Shown in pieces: positions 28,801 through 40,800 of a stretch of DNA of 55,380 nt (position 1 is its first letter; each line of letters starts with the position of its first letter). The translations under genes were made by a program, and so were the position numbers. This DNA is from CAVIQK01 sp964613035 (GTDB lineage: Bacteria; Bacillota; Clostridia; Christensenellales; DTU072). Under the pieces are notes generated by a model, which worked only from the letters and a program-made list of their open reading frames with translations, ran no database searches and had not been told where the DNA came from. Where the stretch lies: positions 1 to 55,380 of the forward strand of contig CAZTFQ010000013.1 in assembly GCA_964613035.1 (NCBI GenBank), written 5' to 3'.

Positions 28801-31800
28801 CACAGAATCAATCTCGCTCTCAACGTTAGACTGGGACTGTCTCTCGAGAAGTTGCTGTCTATGGACAGAACGGCAGTGAGAGAAGCTCTCTACGGAGAGA
28901 TAAACGTTGACCTTAACTTCTACTCCTACGATGCGTCGACGGGAATGTTTGTCTTAAAAGAAGAAGACGCTCAGGATCTGTTGACCGTTTATCTCAACGA
29001 CAACGGCGTATATTTGTCCGTAGAGCTGTTCGACAGCAGTCTCAACGCCCATCTGGCGTCTCTCAACGTCGGTGAATTGCTCTACGATCTTCTCGGAGTG
29101 AGCGAAGGTTCCGACGAAAGCGGTTCTGCCTCGCAAGTCGTGCCCGACAACGCGTCTTATATGACGTTGCCCGTATCGACTCTTCTTAACGCGGGCGGTG
29201 CGTCGAGCGTGTCCAACGCGCTGGAGCTGATGTTGTCTCTGGGGAGCGAAGAGTTGAGTCTGGAGCTTTCCGTAAGTTTGCTGTCTACGATAATGGATAT
29301 AATCGGCATAGGCGGAGAAGACGTCTATAACGTAGTCAAGAGCATAGTCGACGACGGAAAAATCGCCGTGGAATACGGCGACGACTTCTCGATTTACTTC
29401 GAGATATCCAAGTCCCCCTACGTCGAGGGGGGAGTGCAATACGCCGGATATAAAACCAAGTTGTCGCTATTGCACGATACGGTGGTCGATTTGTCCGGAA
29501 AAGAATTCGGCACGTTCAAAGAATCTCTGACCGACGATAAATTCAGAGACTCCGTGGCAGGCTTCGCGAGATTTGACCTCAACGAAATAATTGAGGCGTT
29601 AAATTCGGGCGACGAGGCACTGGACCGCGTCCTCGATATGGTGGGCGACGTGGGGGCGTCTGTCGACCTCAGAATAAGTTCGGAGCTCAGAGAGTCTCTT
29701 ATAGACTGGACCAAGATTTTCACCAACAACAGTATAGATTCTTATCTCTTCATTCTTATTAAAGAGGCTCTTTCGACTTCTTCTACGATAAGATTGAAGT
29801 TTAACGTCAATATAGGTCAGCTTCTAAAGGGCAACCTCGCGCTGGATGCGATGCTGTCGTTCATGGACGGCACGGGACCCAATGCGGACGAAACGTTCAG
29901 TCTGGCGATAAGAGGAAGAGGTCTGTACGGAGACAGCTCCGATAACGACTTGGTAATTATCGCTTATGCCAAGGATTCTCTCGTGCCCGCTTTCTATATC
30001 GACGGAGAGTCCACGGATATTCTGGTAGGAATAGATTACAACGACATCATAGACGGTCTCTTGGAGAGCCTCGGACTCGTAGACTCGGGTTCAGTCGCTT
30101 CTTATTCCGCGTCGGAGCCTTACAACGCGGGACTCATAGGCGACGAAGACGGACTGATAGTAGGCGGTATCAACCTCAACGGAATACTCGACAGTCTGGC
30201 GTTTTCTAAAGGAAAACTCGCGATAGTCTTGGCTAAAAACATCGTCGAGCAGATTCTGGAGCTGTTGTTCGGATTCCCCTTCGAAGAGATAGACGAGTTG
30301 TCTCTGTCGCTGGATTCCGTTAACAATTCTCTCTCTTTGAGATTGTCGCTTGCCGCTATAGATCGCTTCTATCTCGACGGAGACGTCAATAACGAATATC
30401 TGGCTATCAATAAGGACAGTCAGACCTATTCTTACGGAAAGATTTCCGGCAGTTACGTTAAATTGTCCGAAACGTCTTACAGACTGAAAGAATCCTCGTA
30501 TTGCTACAGATTCTCATTCTCGGAAGGTCTGACGATGACTTCCGCGGAACTGGGGACCTTCGGGTACGACGCGGAGAGCGGCAGATATTATCTCGACGGA
30601 GACAAGAGTAAGATTTACGTCGAATTGTCTTCAGGCGACAAGTGGCGTATCGGCGACGAAGAGGGCGTGTACGAGAAGAGCGGCTCTTACTTACGCTTCT
30701 ATCGCACGCACGAAGTCACTCTCCAAGGCTCCAAGCTTACTTACGAAAACAAGACTTTCAGTCGTACGGAATCGGCGTTTTCCGTGGAAATAGGACTCGG
30801 CGGACTCGATATCCGTCTGGGCGGATACGATATGTTCGAGGGAAGTCTTTTCAACGGCAATGCGGCGGCGCCGCTGGATACTTTTATGCCGTTGTCGTCC
30901 GTAAAACTGTCTTCCGAGATCAACAGCTCTCTGATTATCGACGACCAACTGATATCGTACTTCGATGCGAGCGAAACGCTCTCCTCATTAATCGACGGTC
31001 TCGACCTCGTTATAAGAAGCGGTGAAAAACTTCACGTAGAGACGGAACTGACCTTAAAACTCTTCGTGGACTTCTCCGAGCTGGATAATCTCGGCATACA
31101 GCTGGCGATAGCTTCCGGCGGAAAACAATTTGTCAATATCATGTACGTGGGAGATCTTGGCAACGACGCCACCATATACGCAGACCTCGCAGGTCTCGGA
31201 TTCCCCGCGATCAGCCTCTCCGGCATCAATATCGGAGAGATAGTCAAGAGCATGGTCTCGGGACTGACCGCGGAATCCGCGTCGGGCGCGTCTCTTCTCA
31301 ACGCCGCGTCTTCATATAGCGTGGACGGTTCCGATATAAACCTCGTCGGCAGCTCGGACAATCCTTTTAACGCGCAACCGGAAGCCAAACTCGATTCCGA
31401 GTATCTCGAGTTCGGCACGGCTCTTATAATGCTGGCGGTCTCTTCCAGAGAAATCAGTCTGGCGGTCACGGGCGCGATGATAAGATCTCTGGTCCACGGT
31501 TTGATTATGCAAAACGCCGAGGGCGATATCATGAGACTGGACGTCACCGGAGACGGAGTAGCCGATTACACGATGCTCTTCAACGAGTCCGACGGAGAGA
31601 AGTATATCTACGTCAAAAAAGACGGACTAATCGTAAGCTCCGTCGTCACTCCCGCGGAGGACGGTTCTTGGATAATGGCGGCGGGAGACGCTTTCAGAGC
31701 GCTCGGAATATATTCGATGAGTTTCGACCCGACAGACAACACGGTGACGCTGACTCTGTTGTCCGACCGCAGTTCGCACGACGTGGCGGCTACCGATTAC

Positions 31801-34800
31801 TGGAGCCTGTCCGACGAGGAAGCTCGTAACAAGCTGGACGCTTCCGCGGCGTCGACGGAATTCGTCATGCCCGAGTTTAACACTCTTAAAGTCGGCTACA
31901 TAGACAATAGCGACAAGCAGACCTCGTTCGACACGGACGGCGACGGCAAGACCGATTACAGAGCAGTCTACGCCGTCGTTGACGGAAAAGAAACCGTTTT
32001 CGTCCGCAGAGAGAGCAACGGGACGATTTTATCCTTCGCTACGGATTCCGCGCTTACGGAAAAAGAACTCAGAGAAACGGGACTCACCGCGGCGATATGG
32101 GCGGCGGGAGAATTGACGCTGACTATGAGATACGGTTCCGTCACCAAGCCTCTCGGAGACGCGATAGATGCTACGGAAGCGGAGATAAAAGAGATGCTTG
32201 CGCTACCCGATAAGTTGGCAGGCATATCGATAACGCTGGACGAGAGCGAATCTTTCAGAATAACGTACACTTTCACCGAGTCGACTTTCGAAATGGGCAA
32301 TATGGTGGAATCTTCCATAGATCCCGAGCACACCGTGACGGGAGAACCCGCCGATTACATAACGAGCATAGATATACTTAAAAACTTATATCTGGCGATT
32401 TCTCTGGAAGTCAGAATAAAGACTCGCAACGCTTCCGGCGACAAGAGCGTGCAGGTAGAGACTCTGGAGGCTCTCGTGGAGAGTCTACTGGGGATGCCGA
32501 CGGGCAGCTTCGATCTGGCGCTTCAGGACGCGTCCGTAGTTCTTACTTTCGATCTGGAAGCCAAACTCGACCTCGCAGAGCCTTCTCAAACCAGAATAGC
32601 TCTCAACATAGGCTACGGCGACAACGTTATCTTAGGCGTATACTACGGTATAGCCGGAGGCAGCTCGGAGCCCGAGTTGTATGCGGATCTGTCGGGACTG
32701 GGACTGTTCAAGGCGAGTATAACCGGAGTACAACTGGCGTCCGTAATAGGAGATATGTTGGGAGTATTCGTCAGCGACGACGGAATCGACGTGGGAGAGC
32801 TCCTCGGAGGTCTCTTCGGCGCGGCGGCGGAGACTACGGAAGAATCGAGCGCAGTTCCGTCTCAATTGGTCAACCTGACCGGCGGCAACGCTCCGTCTTT
32901 GGCTCCGTCCGAGGGCGAGGAAAACGCTCGTCTCGAGATAGTCTTCACCAATCAGGAAATTATAATTATGCCCAATATGAAGGTTATGACCCTTCTTACG
33001 GGTATAGAATTCCCCGATTTCCTGGAAGTCAGAGCTTCTCTCAACCTTTATAGCGGTCTCAACAACCTGAGCCTCTATATCAATATGGATAAGTTCGGAA
33101 ACAACGTCCAAATATATCTACCCCAAAACGGCGGTCTGGACATAGCCGTCAATACGGATAAAAACGTCACTCTTCCGGATACTTTCGAGGACTACGGCGC
33201 AGTTAACGGCGTGTCGGTGAGTTCTGCGGGTATGTCGATAGGCATCAGAGGTCTTGTCAACTCTCTGTTCGACAGCCTCTACGTGGAAGATTTGAAATTA
33301 TTCCTCGAGAAGCGCAACAGTTACTGGGCAAGAACAAGCGGCTCTTTCTACACGACCGGATACAATTATCCCGCGTACGGTTCCGCGGAAGAACCCGTCA
33401 ACTACGCTTCCGCAGTAGGCGGCGGCACTCTTCTGGGTACCGCGGTGGGCGCTATCTGGGGCAACGATAAATATTCGGACTTCAGAGCGGCGGCGGACGA
33501 TATCGGAAGTAGTTCCGGAACTACGACCAAGCGTACCATGCTCAAGCTCAACAGGACGCAGGAAAACAAACTGGAAATAGGCGTCAACTTGGGCTCGGGC
33601 GACCAGTTGTACGTGCGTATCAAGAACAATAAATTGGCAATCAAACTGCCCAGTTTCTCGCTGGACTTCAAGATATCTATATTCAAAGTCATCCAGATAC
33701 CGTTCAGCATCGACGTAGGTGCGATCATAACCACGTTCTACCCCAACGATATCGAGATAGTCACCCTCGTTATGAATCAACTGATCGCCGAAAACCGCAA
33801 CAACGGTCTCGCGTCTACGGTGGGTAGCGTGTACGGCACGGTCACCGACGAAGACGGCGCGGCGATAACTGACGCCACTGTGCTTATAGGCACGGCGGAA
33901 GCTTTCGACAGTTATGACGAAAGTGCCGAAGAGAATAAAGGAATATACGCGGTCACGACCGACTCTTACGGCTATTACGCGCTGGCGGGAATATCCGAGG
34001 GAGTATACGAAATGGCTGTTAAGAAGAGCGGATATATGACGGTTTCGTACAGCTATGTCAGAGTGACCGCCACTTCTTACTCCAAGGCGATACGGCAAGA
34101 CGCCGTGTTGTATACGGATTCCGGCGCGACTCCTTACGAAAACGTCGAGATATCCGGCAGTATCATAGACGCCGACGGCGCTCCCGTAGAAGGAGCCGAC
34201 GTGCTGGTGGACAGCTCCGTTGTCGGCGCTACCGATTCTTACGGTCATTATTCGATAGTTTTATCCGTAATTTACGGTAAAAACCACGTTGTTTCCGCGG
34301 AAAAGAACGGTTACACCGTACAGGCGACGCAGTCTTTCTCCGTCAACGACAGAGACAATCAAAAGAGCTATTCCGTCGCTACCGTCGTCATGACCGAGAG
34401 CGAGCTTAACAGAACGGTCGTTACGGGCAGTATCAGAGACGGCGAAGGCAATCCTCTCAAGTTGTCCGATATGGAATTGTGGCTCACCAAGGTTATGGTC
34501 AACGGCGGATTGTACAGCGATACCACGATTTGTCCGTCTACCGACAAGTACCCCGACGGAACGATTACCCCGACTAATTTCTTTTCCAAGGGCACCGATT
34601 ACGAGGCGTCCGTCGACGTCAACGGTAACTTCGTCCTGTATCTGGACAATTCTCTCGTAGAGAGCTCGACGGGCTCCGACGGAGTGGCGAGATTTAAGTT
34701 CAAGTTCAGAAGCGAGACTTATACCAATGCCAATTCCGGCATAATAGATCTCAACGTCGGCGCGTACAACGATATAGGCAGTTACGTGTTCACTAAGCGC

Positions 34801-37800
34801 GACGAGCACTGGTCGGCTGCGCTGTACGGCAATTCTTCCTTCATAACGGGTATGAGACTGCGTTTCGGCGCGGATAAAGAAGACGTAGACGCTTCGACCT
34901 CGGAGGGTTCCGAATTGACGAGCTCGGATTGGCTGGAAGTAGAGACCGGCGGAGACAATACGTCCGACAACAAGGCGTATATAGAAGTATGGTTCAACAG
35001 TCAGACGATATCCGACCTCATTATGCAGGTTATGGGACTCGTTTCGGAGAGTTTCACCTCGCTACTGACGGTATTGCCCACTTCAAGAATACGTCCTATC
35101 GACTTGGTGGAAACCGCCTATAACGACGCCACGGGTGCCGATTACGAAGGTGCCAAGACAGGAGAGCGTTATTATCCCGAGGACCTCTACGACGGGTCCG
35201 ACGTAGCCAAGCAGTACGATATAATGGTCGGAGACTATAAGTATTCCACCATAACCCAATGGGCTCTAGCGCATCAGGGATATCAGACAAAAGTAATGGC
35301 GGCTACGATATCGGGTATACTCGGGTCGGTCATAGAGAGCGCGCTTGCTACCATTCCGTCCTGGATAAGAGAACTGGCGGGTACGTTGATAAGCTCCGTA
35401 TTGGGAGAGACCCTCTCCGGCATAGGCGACAAGATAGCCTCCATATTGCCTTTAACCACGCCTCACAATCTGTACGTAGACTTCCAGTTGACCGCCGACG
35501 GCAACAAGTCGATTTTCACTTCGGGCGGCAATTCCGGATACGGTTTTATAGCGGCGGACGAAATGTTCGAGCAAGAGACCGTTTACGACGTGGGCATCAA
35601 CTTCAACACGTCTTCCAATACGACCAGTCTGCCGATAGTAACCAACATCAACAGCGGTTATACGCGTACTTATAGTGCCAATTCCGCCTATACTTACGGC
35701 TGGATAGAGGATAGCGGAGTCATCCATTGGAACAGTTCTCATTCCGCCGCGGGCGGGACCTGGATATACGACGCTAGGAACGATACCGTCAGAAGAAACG
35801 ACGGTACGGACGGATATTCTTACGACGTGATACAACTCGACGGCGTGAAATATCTCGTCAACAATTCCGCGTATATCGTCACCGGCAAAGCGACCGTCGA
35901 CGGCGACGATTATACCTTCTCGAAAGGAATATTCGCCAGAGGCTCGTCTTATTCGGATACCGTCTTTTATAAGCTGGACGGCAATTCCATAAAAATCAAT
36001 ACGGGATCGGAACAGAACAATTACGGCGGCGGATTCAATACGACCGTGGTAAGCGCATTCGCAACGGTAACGTATAAGAATAAACAATGCCCCGTCTTCA
36101 AGACGTTCTCTAAGATTTTGCTCGCATACGAGTCCGACCTCTATGCGCTGGAAGGTATCGTCTATGACGAAGAGGGCGAAATCAAGCTGGAACTCACCGG
36201 ACAGAGCACGATCAAGACGACGGGCGTCTCGTATAACGGAGAGACGACGTCGCGCAGCTATAGTTTCAACGACCGCTCGACGTACGCCAAGATAACCCTC
36301 GACTCCAATGCCGACGGCGGATTGCTCAAGAGCATATCGCTGTTTATCAACGGCGTGTTGTATAGCGGAGAACAAGGCGAGTCCACCGTAGCGGGATTCG
36401 GCGTGGTCGGAGGTTATATCGACGGCGACAGATTTATCAGTCGCGGTATCGACGGCATAAGAAAGGTCGTCGTGTTCGACCTCACGGGCGCTTATTCCGC
36501 GGACGCCGACGGCAACGTCTATTATTCCGGATCGGAAGGTTACACTTACAACAAAGAATACGTCAACGAGTGGGTACGCACCTCGACCGTCGAGACGTAT
36601 ATACTCATCGACGATAAGACCTCGGACGGAACCTTGGTGCAGAGATACTACTATCTCATAGAAGAGAGCAATCCTAAATACGAGTCCTTCTTAGAGCTTC
36701 ATTTGGAAAATACCGGCGTTTCGCTGCGCGCTTCTTCCACCGAGCCCGGGAAAGACGAAGACGACGATTACTTTAATCTGGACGGCAACGCATCCAAGAC
36801 GATTTACAATCCGCCTTATAAGATCGTGTTCAACGACCCCTACGATCCGTCCGACTTCACTTTCTACGGCGGTAGCTGGGCTAACGAGGTAGGAGGAGTC
36901 AGAACCAATACCGACGTAACCAAGACGGTCTACGACTTCCTGCCAGAGAGACATTATACCGAATTCAGCGACGGCGGAGACGCCTCCGAGTCCAACGGCG
37001 TGGCGGTTTTCTGGTCGTACGACGCGGTAGACTTCAACCCCGAAGGCGGCAATTATTACGTCAGAGGTTATATGCTCAACAGTATCGTCGAGATAGACGC
37101 CGTGGTTATGCCCAGAACGGTGATCGCGGAAGATTCCGACGTGCTGTCCAACCTTCCCGCGATAGATCCCTTCGACTTCAACGAAGAAGAATACGTTGCG
37201 TCTCTGCCGACTTCGTTCTTCGAACCCGACGGAGTGAGAACCTCTTCCGACGGGACGAGTTATAACGTCGCGGGCACGTACGTGTTCAACGATTTAAGTT
37301 GGGACTTCTCCGATACGGTTATCGATTATAGAGGAGGAGAGACTACAGTCAAGTTGACCTACGGCATCGTCGGCAACACCAACAACGACGGTTATAAGTC
37401 CGCCAAGGCTACCATAGAAGTACCCGTTAAGGTACTCGATCGTACGATAACGGGGCTTACCGCCTACGTAGAAGGCAGTAAGAGCGGAATATCGACCGTA
37501 GACGAAACCGATTCCGACGGCAACGTGACGTCTTCCGTCATATCGGTAGAGTTCGATCCTTACGTCGTATCCGATCCGAGAGCGGCGTTGAGAGCGGTAG
37601 AGACGTTCCGCGTGAGGACTGCGGAAGGTAAAGAAACCGAGAGACAAGTAGTCTCCGTCAGCTTGTTGTCGATGTGGGGTTATTCCGCGTCCGACGCGGC
37701 TACGGGTAAGGAATATACGATAGAATACGTGATAGAAGACGATTTGGGCAACAGACAAAGAGTGGAAGTCAAAGTCGTTATTTCCAGTAAGGAAATAGTG

Positions 37801-40800
37801 AGTACTACCGTATCCGCCATAACGGACGACGCGTGCAGAATCACTCCTTACGCTTCGGCTACGGCGCAAGGCAGCATTTACGACAGAGACACGGGATTGT
37901 TGTTGCCGTCCACAATAACGGTTTATCATGCCGACGGCACGACTACCGAGTACACGGAAAACGTCGATTACGTCTACGGCGTGAGAATAAAAGGCGAGTC
38001 GAGAATCTATTACGGAAGCGACATACAAGACGCATTCACCGCATTGGAGAGCAAGACTTACGTTCTGGAGGTCTATTCGATAGACGGTAACGGCAACAGA
38101 ACTCTCTTCAATTCCTTCGACGACGATATGTTCCGAAAGGAACTCTTCGTATCCGCGGCGATACTTTCCAACGTCCCCGATTTGACGATTGCCCCCGAGA
38201 CGAGAGTCAGTCTGCCCGAGACGTACAGAGTGCTGTTCAACGGCGACACCGCGGAAGCGGAAGTTATGGTCGAGTGGTCCATAGACGTGGACGAAATACT
38301 CTATACTTTCAACGGCGGCGTGTACAGCTCTTCCGTGACGGTGAAAGGCGCGCTATTCGAAGATCAGAGAATAGACAACGTCAGGATATCCGTCAAGAGA
38401 CTTCTGATAGACTCGATCGACCTCGGAGAATACGACGCAATCAATCCGTATTCCGCATACACGGATCTCTCCGCGCTACTTTTAAGAGAGTCCAATAGCC
38501 TTAAGATTATGGGCGGCACGGAAAGAATATCTTCCGACGTATACGAAGTCGTCTCCTATTCGATAGTGGACGGCACGGACCTCGACAGCGACGAGGGATA
38601 CGTACTGGTAAAACTGGAGATAGGCAACAAAGGCTACTCTTCCGGCAAAAAAGTCTGGTTGCAAGAGATTTATCAGAGAATAAGAAGAGCCGACGTATCC
38701 GATGCGGAGCTCTATTCCGATTACAGATACTACGACGCAGACGGAAGACTTACGAGCGGCGTCCATAGCGGAAAGGGAGAATTGAAGATACTCAACGTAT
38801 ATTCCGAAAAACTCCCCTCCGAGATACGACTGTCTTCTTCCGGCGAGGCATACGGCGTGAGTTACGATTACTCGACGATAAAAGCAACCGACGAAAGCCT
38901 GCCGCTGTATATGCAGTTCGAGTACACAGTAGAGATGATCCCCGACGACTTCCCCGAGGCGCGCAAGACCGTTACGGTGAAAATAGACAGACATCTCTCG
39001 GAGATACCCGTAGACGCGATAACTTTCATCGGAGGAAGTCTGGAAAAACGCTCCGACGGATATTACGCTTCTTATAAAGCGTTTTGCTTCAAGTCGTCCT
39101 CACTGCCGTCGTCGGCAACGATCGACTTCGATTACTCTTTAGCCGCGGACGGATACGTCCCCAACAGTTCCGAGACTATCCTCAACGGTATCGCCAAGGG
39201 CTCCATGCCCGTGACTTACAGATTGAAAAAATCTTCCGACATAGCCGCCGATATGACCGCCGACGTCGAGATAGAGTTGATAGCGATGATAGGAAGAGCC
39301 GACTTCGGCTACGTCGAGATACCCGTAACGATTAAAGTCGAAGGCAGCGGAACGGAAATAGCCTCTACGGGACTGGAGAGCAAGATACTCGATATCGACC
39401 CGTACGGCAATGCGGCAAGACCTCGCGCTACGGTGCTGGCTCTGCGCTATGAAGACGGCAATAAGGTCGTCGACGTCTCCGCTACGGCAGAGATCGTCTA
39501 CTCCGACGAGAGAGACCTTCTCCCCGTCGATATAGAGGATTCTATATCCCGATACTTAAGCTACAGAGGCTCGGACGGCGTGATAACGGGATCTAAAGTA
39601 GTATTGAAAAATACCGTCGAGTTCTTCAACGGTTCATTCACCGTCTACAGCGTAGCTTCCGCCAACGTCCGCGTCTTAGAGAAGATAGCGGTAGGATTGA
39701 CGGACGACGTTAAGGGGACGATTTATAACAAAATCGACTTCTCCGCGATTAAGACCGCGACGGTGGAATTCCACAACGGCGAAACGCAGGTCCTCGAAAT
39801 AGAATGGAGCGACTTAGACAACGTCAGATATCTTGTCCAGGGCGGCGTGTATTACGTCGGCGCGACCATATTCAAAGGTCTGGGGGACAACCTCGAGCAG
39901 ACTTTCAGAGTGCGCGTCGTGATAGAAGAGGCTTATATAGAATCGTTGTATCTTAAAGAGGACGACGATTATAACGAAATAACCGAAATAACGGTCGATC
40001 CGTACGAGGGATTCGTCAATCTCCCGTCGACGGTTTACGTCAAGTTCTACGGTCTGGACGGTTACGTCGAGACGTCAGCCGAATGGCGTACCGAGCATAT
40101 AAGAGACCTGATATCCGTTTCGGGCGGAGCCGTTTACGAAAAAACCGACGACGGCGCGGTGGTCTTCGTGTTAAGGATGGGTAATTCCGTACAAAACTTC
40201 CCCGTCAAGACGGTCGTTACTGACAGAAGCGTGGTGGCGGATTCCGATTCGGCGGGACTCGAACTCAACAGAAGTGCGTCCTACGAGGGCGAGTGGCTGA
40301 CGCTTAACGGCGGAGAGTTTTCGTCGGCAGATTACAGCGCGGACGGCAACGAGTTTAGACTGAATATGAGCATTAATCCTTATGCTCCGATTACCGGTTA
40401 TAAGTATTCGGAAGACGTTTCTTCCGCGGCTTTCTATTACTTCCGCTCGGCAAGAGTAAAGGTCAAAGACGGCGACGGTTATAAATATCTGACCTTCGAC
40501 CAGTCCGACGGAGAGATAACGTACAATATCTATGACAAAGCGACCGGAATGCGTACCAATACGGACAACCTCTATACCGGCAGAGACGTCGTCGTAGAGA
40601 TGTATCTGAATACTCTCGGCGCGGGTAACGCGGCGTCCGACGCGACGGTTAAGGTAATAATAGACGTCAGAATCCTCGATATGAGTTATTCTTCCCCCGC
40701 CAATTTCCGCGAGGAGTACTTAGTCGATATGTACGGCGAGTATTTCGGTAGCGAATATGCGGACGCGGACGGATATCTGCCTTATTATCCCGTGGCGACG

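Noticed and set aside
20221..32760. AsmA/TamB-type lipid bridge of diderm bacteria
   Set aside because: The strand-rich repeats invite the comparison, but there is no AsmA/TamB signature and nothing in the window suggests an outer membrane. A lipid-transfer role is kept only as a hypothesis to test.
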